A DNA stretch of 64,000 bases from Thermotoga sp. Ku-13t (GCF_011057685.1 NZ_LNFY01000009.1:1-64000); one strand, 5' to 3'; numbered from the stretch's first letter, positions 50,179 through 59,807 are shown. The notes: generated from the letters alone by a model not told the origin. Made by a program: numbers and translations.

Positions 50179-51132
50179 TCATTTAACTTCCTGAATCCTC
50201 CTGATCAGATCTTTGTACTGCGGGAATTTGTCGTAAACAGCCTGAGCGAGTTTCTGGAAAGCTGTGATGTCCGGTTTGAAGATCTTGGCTCCGCCTTTTT
50301 GCACAGCTTCGAGTGCCTCTTCTTCCATCTTCTTCCACAGGTACTTTTCGTACTGTGCCGAAGCTATGGCAGCCGTCTTGAAGATGAGTTTTTCTTCTGG
50401 AGTGAGCGTGTCCCAGAAGGCTTTAGAGATCAGCAGGATTTCGGGAATTCTTGTGTGTCCATCGAGACAGTAATAGGGTGCGACTTCGAAGTGTCGAGCG
50501 GTGTAGTAAGATGGCGGGTTGTTCTCCGCTCCATCCACGACGCCCGTTTGCAGCGCCGTGTAGACTTCGGCGTACGCCATGGGCACACCCGTCGCGCCGA
50601 GTGCCTGCATCAACGCGACCATGACTTCGTTCATCTGGACCCTGATCTTCATTCCCTTCAGATCTTCTGGCTTCTGAACGGGCTTTCTCGTGTAGAAGCT
50701 CCTCGCACCGGCATCGTAGTAGCACAGACCTACGAGACCGATCTTTTCAACACCTTTCAGCAGTTCCTCACCGATCGGTCCTTCGAGAACCTTCCAGTAG
50801 TGTTCCTCGTCTCTGAACAGATAAGGCATCGCGAAGACTCCAATGGGATCGTAGAACGTCTGCAATGGGGCAACCGAAACGCGTGTCATCTGGATCACGT
50901 TCATGATCGTTTGTTCAATCGTTTCTTTCTCATCTCCGAGCTGTCCGCTGGTGTAGACTTCGATCCTGTACTTTCCGTTGGTCATGATTTCGATGATTCT
51001 GCCCATCATCTTGACAGCCTCTACCGTTGGATAACCATCCGGGTGCACGTCCGCCGATTTGAGCACGATCGGTGCGGCTAGACCCACAGCGAACATCGCT
51101 GAAACCAGTAAGACCACGAGCAACCTCTTCAT
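50179..51132 (-). CDS. dctP: TRAP transporter solute-binding protein (DctP)
   Basis: Periplasmic binding protein of 317 residues with signal peptide MKRLLVVLLVSAMFAVGLAA. The DctP features are SADVHPDGYPTVEAVKMM, the carboxylate-binding Arg region (MKIRVQMNEV) and AYAEVYTALQTGVVDGAENN. Ribosome site GGAGGTG. The ligand is probably a uronate, from the conserved Arg and the pectin neighbours. Confidence 0.93.
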   Translation of the reverse strand: MKRLLVVLLVSAMFAVGLAAPIVLKSADVHPDGYPTVEAVKMMGRIIEIMTNGKYRIEVYTSGQLGDEKETIEQTIMNVIQMTRVSVAPLQTFYDPIGVFAMPYLFRDEEHYWKVLEGPIGEELLKGVEKIGLVGLCYYDAGARSFYTRKPVQKPEDLKGMKIRVQMNEVMVALMQALGATGVPMAYAEVYTALQTGVVDGAENNPPSYYTARHFEVAPYYCLDGHTRIPEILLISKAFWDTLTPEEKLIFKTAAIASAQYEKYLWKKMEEEALEAVQKGGAKIFKPDITAFQKLAQAVYDKFPQYKDLIRRIQEVK

Positions 51133-51144
51133 AAGAACACCTCC

Positions 51145-51483
51145 TCACACAGATTGTGGTAGATAATCTTCCCTTATGGGTGTGAAGACGTCCAGAAGAA
51201 TCGCATCTGTGAGGGCTTCCACCTGATGCTTCACGTTACCTGGCACGTAGATGGCCGAACCTGCCTTCATGTGGTACTTCTCTTCTCCGACTCTGTAGAT
51301 GAATTCTCCCTCCACAACGTAGCTGATCTGTTCGTGAGGATGGCTGTGAAGGTCTCCGACGCTACCCTTTTTGAAGGTGACGTGCGTCATCATCATGTTT
51401 CCAGCCCACACGAGCACCCTCATTTCGATGCCTTCCTTGACCTTCTTTGGAGTTACCTGATCGATCTGCGCGAACACGTTCAT
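51145..51483 (-). CDS. kdgF: Cupin protein KdgF, uronate metabolism
   Basis: A 112-residue single-domain cupin. Metal ligands are visible in DLHSHPHEQISYVVEGEF and the second motif GNVKHQVEAL. KdgF speeds conversion of 4,5-unsaturated galacturonate to the linear keto form in pectin and alginate breakdown. Start overlaps the kduD stop (ATGA), which fits that pathway order. Confidence 0.85.
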   Translation of the reverse strand: MNVFAQIDQVTPKKVKEGIEMRVLVWAGNMMMTHVTFKKGSVGDLHSHPHEQISYVVEGEFIYRVGEEKYHMKAGSAIYVPGNVKHQVEALTDAILLDVFTPIREDYLPQSV

Positions 51484-52250
51484 CTGCTCATCCACCCTCC
51501 ATCCACAAAGATGACAGAACCCGTCACGTAATCGGAAGCGGAGCTTGCCAGAAACACCACCGCGCCCTTGAGATCTTCCGGCAATCCCCACCTGCCCATG
51601 GGAATTCTGGAGAGTATCTCGTTGTACCTCTTTTCATCCTTTCTGAGTGCTTCGGTGTTGTCTGTGACCATGTAGCCTGGTGCGATCGCGTTCACGTTGA
51701 TGCCGTACTTCGCCAGTTCGTTCGCAAAAATTCTTGTCAATCCGAGTAGACCGTGCTTCGAAGCGGTGTATGCGGTGGTGTAAATGCCACCCTGAAACGA
51801 GAGCAAGGACGCCACGTTGATGATCTTTCCTCTCTTGTTGTGCTCGATCAGATACCTCGCGAACTTCTGCGAAAGAAGAAAGACAGATTTCAGATTCACA
51901 TTCATCACTTCGTCCCAGTCCTTTTTGCTGTACTCGAGGATTGGGGCGCGCCTTATTATCCCGGCGTTGTTGACCAGTATGTCCACCGTACCGAACTCTT
52001 CCACGGCCATATCGACGATCGTTGTGACCCTTTCAGTCTGGTTCAGATCCAGCTCGATGGCTAAATATTTTCTATTCAGAGATTCTACCGCTTTCTTCGT
52101 TTCCTGTTGCTGCTCTTTCGATCTGCTCACTCCGACGATGTCTGCCCCGGCTTCTGCCAGCGCGATCGCCATCGCCTGGCCCAAACCTTTCGAAGATCCC
52201 GTCACGATGGCGATCTTGCCCTTCAGCGAAAAGCTCTCGAGCACGTGCAT
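51480..52250 (-). CDS. kduD: 2-dehydro-3-deoxy-D-gluconate 5-dehydrogenase
   Basis: Short-chain dehydrogenase of about 256 residues that reduces 2,5-diketo-3-deoxygluconate to KDG. Cofactor motif VTGSSKGLGQAMA, NNAG, catalytic YTASKHG with Tyr and Lys, and DILVNNAGIIRR. ATG chosen six bases after GAGGTG; a GTG three codons upstream is less well placed. Sits between the isomerase and kdgF genes. Confidence 0.88.
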   Translation of the reverse strand: MHVLESFSLKGKIAIVTGSSKGLGQAMAIALAEAGADIVGVSRSKEQQQETKKAVESLNRKYLAIELDLNQTERVTTIVDMAVEEFGTVDILVNNAGIIRRAPILEYSKKDWDEVMNVNLKSVFLLSQKFARYLIEHNKRGKIINVASLLSFQGGIYTTAYTASKHGLLGLTRIFANELAKYGINVNAIAPGYMVTDNTEALRKDEKRYNEILSRIPMGRWGLPEDLKGAVVFLASSASDYVTGSVIFVDGGWMSR

Positions 52251-52260
52251 CTTCTTCACC

Positions 52261-53100
52261 TCACAGAGAGAGATTGTCTTCGATATTCTTGATCATCTTC
52301 GTTGCCTGGTCGATGAACCTCATGTCTGGATCGACGTAAGGGAACTGCACCCTCTCTTCTCCCGCCAGGAACCACAGATAGTACACTGTGAAGCCCGGAG
52401 CGGCGACGGCGGTGTGATAGCCTTTCGGAATGAGGTGCAGCGTGTTGTCTTTAATGACACCGGCGAAATCTATCGTTCCATCGTCGCTGTAATGCCTTGC
52501 CAGTCCCCAACCCTTCGGATGGTCCACCCTGTAGTAGTAGATCTCTTCGAGGAAGACTTCTTCCGGTGGGTTGTGTCGCTCGTGCCTGTGAGGTGGATAG
52601 GTGGACCAGTTTCCAGAAGGTGTGAACGTCTCTCCGACCATGAGCTTCACTGCGGGGTGCTTTTCATCGACAGCTATCTGGTGGAACGTCCTCGAATAAT
52701 TCGAAATACCCCATTTGCCGCTGTTCACCTGAGAAGGAGTTATCAAATAAGGTTCGATCTTTGCAGCTTCACCTACCAGCGCTTTGGCAAGCGCAACTTC
52801 ACAGCCAAAACCGAGTACTTCGATGGAAAAATCCATTCTTGGCGGTATGTAGACTGCGTAGGGTTTGCCAGAAAAGACGTTCCTTCTTTCACCGATGTTC
52901 TCGAAGATCCTGTCTTTCACCTTTACCGTGCACCTTCCACCGAGCACAACGAGAAAGATTTCAAAATCTTGGCTGTTCGAAACGTGGAAATTCCCGGGGG
53001 AAAGAACGATCCTTTCAAATCCCAGATACTTCATCCCGTTTTGAGGTGGTTCACTCACAAAATGCGTTCCTTCATTTACTCTCAGGAAATACTGGTTCAT
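52261..53100 (-). CDS. KduI/IolB-family isomerase, predicted 5-keto-4-deoxyuronate isomerase
   Basis: Two-cupin protein of about 279 residues. The metal site is in YPPHRHERHNPPEEVFLEEIYYY and later LIPKGYHTAVAAPG; this wording is closer to IolB (5-deoxyglucuronate isomerase) than to classic KduI. Because it is followed by kduD and kdgF and no inositol genes are present, the KduI reaction is the better guess. ATG chosen nine bases after GGAGG. First gene of the long pectin operon. Confidence 0.85.
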   Translation of the reverse strand: MNQYFLRVNEGTHFVSEPPQNGMKYLGFERIVLSPGNFHVSNSQDFEIFLVVLGGRCTVKVKDRIFENIGERRNVFSGKPYAVYIPPRMDFSIEVLGFGCEVALAKALVGEAAKIEPYLITPSQVNSGKWGISNYSRTFHQIAVDEKHPAVKLMVGETFTPSGNWSTYPPHRHERHNPPEEVFLEEIYYYRVDHPKGWGLARHYSDDGTIDFAGVIKDNTLHLIPKGYHTAVAAPGFTVYYLWFLAGEERVQFPYVDPDMRFIDQATKMIKNIEDNLSL

Positions 53101-53149
53101 GCTTTTCATCCTCCATAGCATTATTTTACTGCCTTTTATTCAGTTATGT

Positions 53150-53178
53150 TCTCTATAGCGCTACAAAGTTGATGTCAA
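53150..53178 (-). promoter_or_regulatory. Promoter of the pectin operon
   Basis: Minus strand TTGACA (53178-53173), 17 bases, TAGAGA (53155-53150). It starts about 50 bp upstream of the isomerase gene. No operator is obvious; a KdgR- or UxaR-like site may overlap. Confidence 0.55.
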
Positions 53179-53207
53179 TTCACAGAGATTACTTTCGAAC
53201 CTTGCTG

Positions 53208-53213
53208 TATAAT
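53208..53213 (+). promoter_or_regulatory. -10 box of moaA, close to the start codon
   Basis: TATAAT ends nine bases before the moaA ATG, and no ribosome site lies between. The transcript would have almost no leader. The -35 region (GAGATT at 17 bases) is poor. Confidence 0.5.
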
Positions 53214-53222
53214 CTTTCTGGC

Positions 53223-54137
53223 ATGAACGATCTGTACGGAAGGAACGTGGATTATCTTCGTCTCTCCATCACAACGGAATGCAACTTCGACTGTTTCTTC
53301 TGTTCTTCGAACGGCTCGTCTGTTGATGCTCTGACGCTGGACGAGCTTCGAATCTTTTCTGAGATTTTCTCTGAACTCGGCATTCAAAGCATCAGGCTCA
53401 CCGGTGGAGAACCGTTGCTCAGAAGTGACCTTCCCCAGATAGTTGAGATGCTCTCGGAACGTTTTCACATCTTCATCACGACGAACGGCTCGAGGTTGAA
53501 AGATTACGCGAAACTGTTCAAAAAGTACGGGGTGCAGTCAATCAACCTCTCGCTGCACAGCCTCAACGAAGAGACCTTTTACAGAATCACGAGAGCGAGC
53601 CTGAGCCACGTTCTGGAAGGTCTGAACAGCGCCTTGAAGGAAAAACTGAACGTCAAACTGAACTGCGTCGTGAGCGAGCACAACGTTGATGAGATTCCCG
53701 AGCTGGTCCGTTTCGCGACGAAGTTGAAGTTGCCCATAAGGTTCATAGAGCTGATGCCCATCGGTAAAGACAACAGGGCTGTTCCGTTGAAGGAGATCTT
53801 CGAACGGTTACAGATCTTTGATCTCAAACCGATCGATGTGAAACTCGGCTTCGGCCCGGCGAGTTACTACGTCACGAAGGACGGAAACTATGTTGGCATC
53901 ATTGCTGCTCTGAGCAAGAACTTCTGTGAAACGTGCAACAAAGTGAGGTTGAGCAGCGACGGAAAGCTCTATCCATGCCTCGGCTCGAATTTTTACATAG
54001 ATCTCAGACAGATTCTGATGCAAGGTTCCAGGGAAAAACTCGTTGAAGCGGTGAAGACTGCTATTGAGAGCAAACCCTTGAAGCATGTGATGAACGAAGA
54101 GCAGGTTCCTAACAGCATGAGACAGCTTGGAGGTTGA
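53223..54137 (+). CDS. moaA: GTP 3',8-cyclase
   Basis: Radical SAM enzyme that starts molybdopterin (here probably tungstopterin) synthesis. N-terminal cluster cysteines 20, 24 and 27 in CNFDCFFC, GGEP motif RLTGGEPLL, and the C-terminal cluster CETC plus a Cys 13 residues later. The usual C-terminal GG is kept. About 304 residues. Start chosen at MNDLYGRNVDYLRLS by family similarity; longer in-frame ATGs upstream overlap the divergent promoter. First gene of a moa-tup operon. Confidence 0.93.
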   Translation: MNDLYGRNVDYLRLSITTECNFDCFFCSSNGSSVDALTLDELRIFSEIFSELGIQSIRLTGGEPLLRSDLPQIVEMLSERFHIFITTNGSRLKDYAKLFKKYGVQSINLSLHSLNEETFYRITRASLSHVLEGLNSALKEKLNVKLNCVVSEHNVDEIPELVRFATKLKLPIRFIELMPIGKDNRAVPLKEIFERLQIFDLKPIDVKLGFGPASYYVTKDGNYVGIIAALSKNFCETCNKVRLSSDGKLYPCLGSNFYIDLRQILMQGSREKLVEAVKTAIESKPLKHVMNEEQVPNSMRQLGG

Positions 54138-54140
54138 AGG

Positions 54141-54614
54141 ATGGAGAAGTTCTCCCACCTTGATGAGCACGGCAACGCGAGGATGGTGGATGTTTCCCAG
54201 AAGCAGGATACAGAAAGGATCGCGATCGCTCAGGCGAAGGTTCGAATGAAACCTGAAACACTCGAAGCGATACTCTCGGGCCATGTCAAAAAGGGTGACG
54301 TGCTCACGGTTGCGAAAATCGCCGCGATCATGGCTGCGAAAAAAACGTCCGATCTCATCCCGCTGTGTCACAACATAAATCTTTCTCACGTGGATGCAGA
54401 GTTCGAACCGGACATCGAAAGGGGGATTCTGACCATAAGAACCACTGCCAAATGCGTTGGAAAAACGGGTGTCGAGATGGAGGCGCTCGTCGCGGCGTCG
54501 ATCGCCGCCCTGACAGTTTACGACATGTGCAAGGCCGTTGATCGTGGCATGGTCATCGAGGAAGTCTGCCTTCTGTACAAAGCGGGTGGTGCGTCCGGTG
54601 AATGGAAGAAATGA
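54141..54614 (+). CDS. moaC: Cyclic pyranopterin monophosphate synthase
   Basis: A 157-residue enzyme acting just after MoaA. Family blocks: [49 protein letters not shown] and the catalytic Lys/His set. ATG four bases after moaA. Overlaps the MOSC gene by 17 bp. Confidence 0.95.
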   Translation: MEKFSHLDEHGNARMVDVSQKQDTERIAIAQAKVRMKPETLEAILSGHVKKGDVLTVAKIAAIMAAKKTSDLIPLCHNINLSHVDAEFEPDIERGILTIRTTAKCVGKTGVEMEALVAASIAALTVYDMCKAVDRGMVIEEVCLLYKAGGASGEWKK

Positions 54615-55056
54615 GCTCGTCGGTGTCGTTCTTTCGGTCAACGTATCGAAGGTGAAGGGTGTGAAGAAGGTTCCTCAAGAGCAGATAATCCTGGTTGAGA
54701 ACCACGGCGTTCTGAACGATGCGCACGCGGGTAACTGGCACAGACAGGTTTCGATGCTCTCGAAGAGCAGCATCGACAAGGCAAGGATCTGGGGTATAGA
54801 GGTTTCTTTCGGTGATTTTGCTGAAAACATCACCGTGGACGGTGTGGACGTGTGGAAACTGCCGATCGGAACGAAGGTTTACATAAACGATGCGGTCCTC
54901 GAGGTGACACAGATCGGAAAAGAATGCCACGATCGCTGTGCGATCGCCAGGATGGTAGGAAAATGCGTTATGCCCGTGGAGGGCATCTTTCTGAGAGTAC
55001 TGAAGGGCGGAACGGTGAAACCGAACGACAGGGCGGTGTTCGTTCTCCCAGAATGA
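54598..55056 (+). CDS. MOSC-domain protein
   Basis: About 152 residues matching the stand-alone MOSC family: [21 protein letters not shown]-like [12 protein letters not shown], and [11 protein letters not shown] with the conserved Cys. MOSC domains handle sulfur for molybdenum/tungsten cofactors. GTG start chosen within the end of moaC. Next to the tungstate transporter genes, so it likely works on the tungsten cofactor. Confidence 0.85.
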   Translation: MNGRNELVGVVLSVNVSKVKGVKKVPQEQIILVENHGVLNDAHAGNWHRQVSMLSKSSIDKARIWGIEVSFGDFAENITVDGVDVWKLPIGTKVYINDAVLEVTQIGKECHDRCAIARMVGKCVMPVEGIFLRVLKGGTVKPNDRAVFVLPE

Positions 55057-55832
55057 AGAAGCTTTCGATCCTTCTGCTCCTTCTCGGAAGTCTTCTCTTC
55101 TCCAGGCAGCTCATCGTCGCCACGACCACGAGCCTCTACGAAACGGGCTTGCTCGATGCTTTAAAGAAGCTCTTCGAAGAAAGATACAACGTCCAAGTCG
55201 TGTTCGCAGCCGTCGGCAGCGGCATGGCTCTGGAAATGGGAAAAAGAGGAGAGGCGGACCTGCTTTTAGTGCATTCTCCGGAAGATGAAGAGCAGTTCAT
55301 GGAAGAAGGCTTTGGCTTGAAAAGGGTCAGCTTCATGTACAGCGAATTCGTCCTCGTCGGTCCGAAAGAATGGCAGCAGAGAAGTTTCGAAAACGTTCTG
55401 TCTTTCATGAAATACATCTATGAAAACCGGCTGCCCTTCGTCTCCAGATCCGACGGTTCCGGCACGCACAAAAAAGAACAACAGCTCTGGCACAGTCTGG
55501 GCATCGTTCCTTCCGGCAAATGGTACCACGCCGCCGGTGTGGGTATGTCTCAAACACTTTTGATCGCCAGCGAACTTGCGGCGTTCTGTCTCACAGACAG
55601 GGCCACCTTCGAAATGCTCAAAGACAAACTTGGCCTGAAGATCTGCCATGAGGGTGATGAGATCTTGAAAAACGTCTACAGCGTCATACTCGTCAATCCG
55701 AAGAACGGAAAAAGAGTGAACCATGAGGATGCAGAGAAATTCTTCAACTTCCTGCTGGAAGATAAGACGTTGAACTTCATAGAGAACTACACCATTGGTG
55801 GTATCAAACCATTCAGGGTGTTCAAAAAATGA
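55053..55832 (+). CDS. tupA: Tungstate ABC transporter, substrate-binding protein
   Basis: Exported 259-residue binding protein: signal peptide [17 protein letters not shown], then VATTTSLYETGLLD, the TTTS oxyanion-binding start typical of TupA, and VSRSDGSGTHKKE. TupA proteins prefer tungstate over molybdate. ATG overlaps the MOSC stop (ATGA). Confidence 0.92.
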   Translation: MKKLSILLLLLGSLLFSRQLIVATTTSLYETGLLDALKKLFEERYNVQVVFAAVGSGMALEMGKRGEADLLLVHSPEDEEQFMEEGFGLKRVSFMYSEFVLVGPKEWQQRSFENVLSFMKYIYENRLPFVSRSDGSGTHKKEQQLWHSLGIVPSGKWYHAAGVGMSQTLLIASELAAFCLTDRATFEMLKDKLGLKICHEGDEILKNVYSVILVNPKNGKRVNHEDAEKFFNFLLEDKTLNFIENYTIGGIKPFRVFKK

Positions 55833-56470
55833 GCGAGCTCGTGGAAGTTTCTCTCAGATCCATCTACGTGAACTGTTTCGCAACGTTCATCGCCGCACTG
55901 ATCGGTGTGCCTCTGGCGCTAGTTCTGGACGTTTCGAAGTCTCGCTTCAAAAACATCCTGATCCTCGTTTTTCAAACGCTCGTCGGAATCCCGCCGGTCC
56001 TGGTGGGTTTGCTCCTCTGGCTCTTACTTTCAAGGAGCGGGCCATTGGGAGGTTTGAATCTGCTCTTCACCACGACTGCCATGATCATCGCGCAGATCGT
56101 CATAGCCTTGCCTATCATCATCACGATCAGTCATTCACACCTCGCAAGGGTGGATGAAAGGATCAGGCTCCTGCTCTTAACACTTGGAGCGAACAAATTC
56201 CAGTTCATGGCCGCGATGCTGAGGGAATCTCTTTCAGGTGTGTTTTCTGCGATCCTCATCGCGTTCGGCAGGGTCGCGGGCGAGGTTGGGGCCGTCATGA
56301 TCGTTGGTGGGAACATCCTCGGTAGAACGCGCGTGCTCACCACGTCGATCGTGCTGTACACGAACACTGGCCAGTTCGAAAAGGCGATCTTTGCTGGTCT
56401 GATATTGCTTTCCATTGCCTTCACTGTGAACTTCATGGCTAATCTGCTCTCGAGGAAGGCGGAAGGATGA
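55829..56470 (+). CDS. tupB: Tungstate ABC transporter, permease
   Basis: A 213-residue membrane protein with five to six helices. Coupling loop RLLLLTLGANKFQFMAAML and the end RVAGEVGAVMIVGGNILG fit TupB. Overlaps tupA and tupC by four bases each. Confidence 0.92.
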   Translation: MSELVEVSLRSIYVNCFATFIAALIGVPLALVLDVSKSRFKNILILVFQTLVGIPPVLVGLLLWLLLSRSGPLGGLNLLFTTTAMIIAQIVIALPIIITISHSHLARVDERIRLLLLTLGANKFQFMAAMLRESLSGVFSAILIAFGRVAGEVGAVMIVGGNILGRTRVLTTSIVLYTNTGQFEKAIFAGLILLSIAFTVNFMANLLSRKAEG

Positions 56471-57129
56471 ACATCTACAGTCTTGAAGAGCTCAGGTTCA
56501 GTTACGATGGAAAATTCTTGCTGTACATCGAAAAGTTCGAAATGGACGAAAAGCGTGTCGGTATCTTCGGCCCGTCCGGAAGCGGCAAGACCACCTTCCT
56601 TCTCAACCTCGCCTTCCTTCTGAAAGGTGAATGGAAAAGCTTTAGATTCATGGGAGAAGATGTGAACGACGCCAGCTTGGAAAGGTTCAGGCGCCTGGTG
56701 AGTTACGTATCGCAGCATCCAGTCCTTTTGAAAAGGAGCGTTTTTGAAAACATCGCCTATCCACTGATGTTGAGAAAGTTCTCCAAACAAGAGATTCGGC
56801 GACGAGTTTTCGAAATCGCCGAACTGTTCAAGCTTGAAAAGCTCCTCGATGCCAAACCCTGGCAGTTGTCCGGCGGTCAGGCCAGACGCGTGTGCTTCGC
56901 GAGGGCCCTGGTGTTCGAACCGAAGCTGGTTCTGCTGGACGAACCCACCGCGGACCTTGACGAAGATGGCAGAAGGATGCTGGACGAAGCAATGAAAAAG
57001 TTCTCCGATCGGACCAGTTTCGTGATCGTCTCGCACGACATCAACTGGCTGACCAGCGTGTGTGAGAAACTATACGTGATGAGGAACGGTACGTTGAAGG
57101 AATACAAAACGAAAACTCGGAAGAATTGA
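56467..57129 (+). CDS. tupC: Tungstate ABC transporter, ATPase
   Basis: A 220-residue ATPase with GPSGSGKTT, LSGGQARRVCFARAL, LLDEPTADLDE and VIVSHD. Short form without the MOP domain that molybdate ATPases carry. Ends the moaA-moaC-MOSC-tupABC operon. Confidence 0.93.
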   Translation: MNIYSLEELRFSYDGKFLLYIEKFEMDEKRVGIFGPSGSGKTTFLLNLAFLLKGEWKSFRFMGEDVNDASLERFRRLVSYVSQHPVLLKRSVFENIAYPLMLRKFSKQEIRRRVFEIAELFKLEKLLDAKPWQLSGGQARRVCFARALVFEPKLVLLDEPTADLDEDGRRMLDEAMKKFSDRTSFVIVSHDINWLTSVCEKLYVMRNGTLKEYKTKTRKN

Positions 57130-57144
57130 TTGGGGGTGTGGACG

Positions 57145-59730
57145 TTGCAGAGAAAATGTCTCCTTTCGGTGGCGATGATCGTTAAAGACGAGGAGCACAA
57201 CATAAGACGCGCGCTGGAGAGCATCAAAGATGTGGTCGATGAGATCGTGGTCGTCGACACGGGTTCAACCGATAGAACCCCCCAGATCGTCCGAGAGTAC
57301 ACGGACAAACTCTATTTTCACCCGTGGAAGAACGACTTTTCGGAAGCGAGGAACAACTCTCTGAAGTATCCCACCTGCGAGTGGGTGCTGATACTTGACG
57401 CCGACGAAGAAGCATCCGAAGATTTCAGAAAAAACATAAGAAGCTTTTTAGAAAGCCTACCATCTGACGTGAGCACAGTCTATCTTCCCACGCTGAGCTA
57501 TCTTGACTGGGACTTCAAGCGCAGCGAGATCGCTTCCACACCCCGGATCTTTCGCAACGGCACGGTATACTACCAGAACATCGTGCACAACCAGGCGATC
57601 TACAAACCTAGGGTCGTGAACGCGAACTTTTTGATCTACCACTACGGCTACATCTGGACCAGAAAGCTCAAAAAGCAAAAGTACGAAAGAACGGGTAGTT
57701 TGATCAGAAAACACCTTCAGCAGTGCAAGAACGATCAGGAGAGGCTTTACTATTTGGTCCAGCTGTACAAGACCGAGAAGACCGGTGGAAAGCCGCACGA
57801 GGCCGCCTCGGTTGGCTGGGAAGCCCTGCAGCTCATAAGAAAGCTCACCTCCATCCCTGCGATAGGTCTTGAATTTCTCTATCTCTTTTCGATAGAGCTT
57901 CTCAACGCCGGCCTGAACGAGCTTGCGGAGCAACTTGCCAAGAGCGCACTCCAGGCCGTTCCAGAATATCCAGATCCATACCTTTCCCTCATCAACGTGA
58001 GTTTCAAGAGGAAGGACTGGCAGGTTCTTCTCAAACACTACGACGAGTTCAAAAAGGCTGTGGAGCATGCCTCGGCGAACGTGGAGAAGTTCGGCTGGAC
58101 GATCATGAGCTTCAAGGACATCCCGCTGGCCGACGTTTTGGCCATGATCGCTGCCATCGAAGTCGAGGACTACGAAAGATTCAACCAGATCGCGCTCGAA
58201 AGGTTCGAAAAGGACGAAGACGTGCGCGAAGACATACTTCAATATCTTCTCAACAAGGCGAGCAACAAAGATGTCGAGAAAGTCCTGCCAGGTTTGAAGA
58301 AACTTTTGGAGTTCGCGAGGAAGAAGGATTTACGTTTGAACGCACAACCACTGTATGAAAAAATCGTTGAAAAGCGTCTACCCGTGAAGGTGGAAGAGAT
58401 CGTGTTGAAACAGATCACTCCGTTCTCGTACTACCTGCTCAGACGGCTCGAGACCGGCGAGGACATGCTGCTCGATTTTCTCTGCGCGCGACAGCTCGAA
58501 AAACTGGTTCGTGAGAACGGCGTGGGAGGGTTTCTCTTCGTCTACACGATGCTTCCTGAAGGTGAAAAGAAAGCCTTCGTGGAGAAGTTCCTGGAAGATG
58601 AAGATGTCCTGATCAGGGGGATCGCGAAGGCGCTGCATGCGGACCATCTGCTGAAAGAATCGAAATTCCTCGAGGCGATAAGATCCTACAGGGACTCGAT
58701 CCAACTGGTAGCCGAGCTTTCTCGCTTCGTCAAGCCCATCGTGGAAGACCTCAAGACCAGGCTGGATCCCACGATCGAGGGTGTCTACGAAGAGCTGTAC
58801 AAATTCTACGCCACGCAGAAGGAGTTCATGGTGGATTTCAAGAAGTACGCTGGAAACGAGGTTTCGAAGCTCTATCTGATCTCGGACAGTGACGTGGCGC
58901 TCTACGTGTCCGCAGTTCACACGGACGATGCCAAAAAGGCTGTCGAACTCCTCGGCAAGATCAAAGATCCCTCGAAGTTCCCCATGTACCACTACAGGCT
59001 CGCGAAGTTCTACAGCAAGTTCGATAAAGAGAAAGCCTTCGTGCACCACGTGAAGGCTGTCGAAGAGAACGAACGACTCGCCGACATTGCCTTCGGAAGG
59101 TTCTTCTACAGCGGCCTATATCCGAACCTCACGATGAACTTCTTCGACAAGAACGATCCCATCCTCTGGGTTGGAAACGTGTCCGAGAAGTTCTCCACGC
59201 TGGGCGTGATCCATCCAGTAAGGGCCTGGAAGAAGGCGAAGAACGGCCTCATCTACGCCGCGCCCTATCCCGCCGACGAGTTCATAAGGGCTTACAGAGA
59301 TCTTGAGAAAGAGTTCGGCATCAAGCCGTTCTCGAAGGTGACAGACTCACAGCTCAGAAAAGTTCTGCTCGAAACCGGCTGGAACAGTGTCGAAAAGACG
59401 CAGGAACTGGAAGATTTCGCGCACGTTTTTGAGGACCTTGGAATAGAACTTTCACAGAACGCAAAAAAGAGGATCGTGCTCGAGGGAGTCGAAACTCAGC
59501 TCGAACTGAAACGCCTCGTTTCCGACGCAGAGGAAGCTTTGATCTTCCACCGCTTTCCGAACCTTTCGGACGAGAACGATCCGGTGTGGTTCTATCCGGC
59601 CTTCAGGCTCCTGCGCTCCTTCGCTCAGATCAAGAAAGAGCTTTCCAGTCTGGGCTATCAGATCGTCGATGAGTTCCTGTTCGAAAACGCTCTCAGGTGC
59701 GTGTGGGTGAAGCAAAAATCTCCACGCTGA
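57145..59730 (+). CDS. Family 2 glycosyltransferase with long helical (TPR-like) region
   Basis: About 861 residues. The N-terminal 230 form a GT-A domain: LSVAMIVKDEEHNIRRAL, VVVDTGSTDRTPQIV and the metal motif LILDADEEASEDF. The rest is mainly helical with repeat-like segments (LAEQLAKSALQAVPEYPDPYLS is one part), then a region ending in alternating strands that is not recognised. Such proteins glycosylate surface polymers or proteins. TTG chosen after GGGGGTGTGGACG. It starts 15 bases after tupC but function seems unrelated. Confidence 0.83.
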   Translation: MQRKCLLSVAMIVKDEEHNIRRALESIKDVVDEIVVVDTGSTDRTPQIVREYTDKLYFHPWKNDFSEARNNSLKYPTCEWVLILDADEEASEDFRKNIRSFLESLPSDVSTVYLPTLSYLDWDFKRSEIASTPRIFRNGTVYYQNIVHNQAIYKPRVVNANFLIYHYGYIWTRKLKKQKYERTGSLIRKHLQQCKNDQERLYYLVQLYKTEKTGGKPHEAASVGWEALQLIRKLTSIPAIGLEFLYLFSIELLNAGLNELAEQLAKSALQAVPEYPDPYLSLINVSFKRKDWQVLLKHYDEFKKAVEHASANVEKFGWTIMSFKDIPLADVLAMIAAIEVEDYERFNQIALERFEKDEDVREDILQYLLNKASNKDVEKVLPGLKKLLEFARKKDLRLNAQPLYEKIVEKRLPVKVEEIVLKQITPFSYYLLRRLETGEDMLLDFLCARQLEKLVRENGVGGFLFVYTMLPEGEKKAFVEKFLEDEDVLIRGIAKALHADHLLKESKFLEAIRSYRDSIQLVAELSRFVKPIVEDLKTRLDPTIEGVYEELYKFYATQKEFMVDFKKYAGNEVSKLYLISDSDVALYVSAVHTDDAKKAVELLGKIKDPSKFPMYHYRLAKFYSKFDKEKAFVHHVKAVEENERLADIAFGRFFYSGLYPNLTMNFFDKNDPILWVGNVSEKFSTLGVIHPVRAWKKAKNGLIYAAPYPADEFIRAYRDLEKEFGIKPFSKVTDSQLRKVLLETGWNSVEKTQELEDFAHVFEDLGIELSQNAKKRIVLEGVETQLELKRLVSDAEEALIFHRFPNLSDENDPVWFYPAFRLLRSFAQIKKELSSLGYQIVDEFLFENALRCVWVKQKSPR

Positions 59731-59807
59731 ACAAAAAATGCGAGATCACACCTGTCTGGATTGAAGTATAGAATAGAAGCGAACGAAAGTTTCACGTATC
59801 GATCCCG

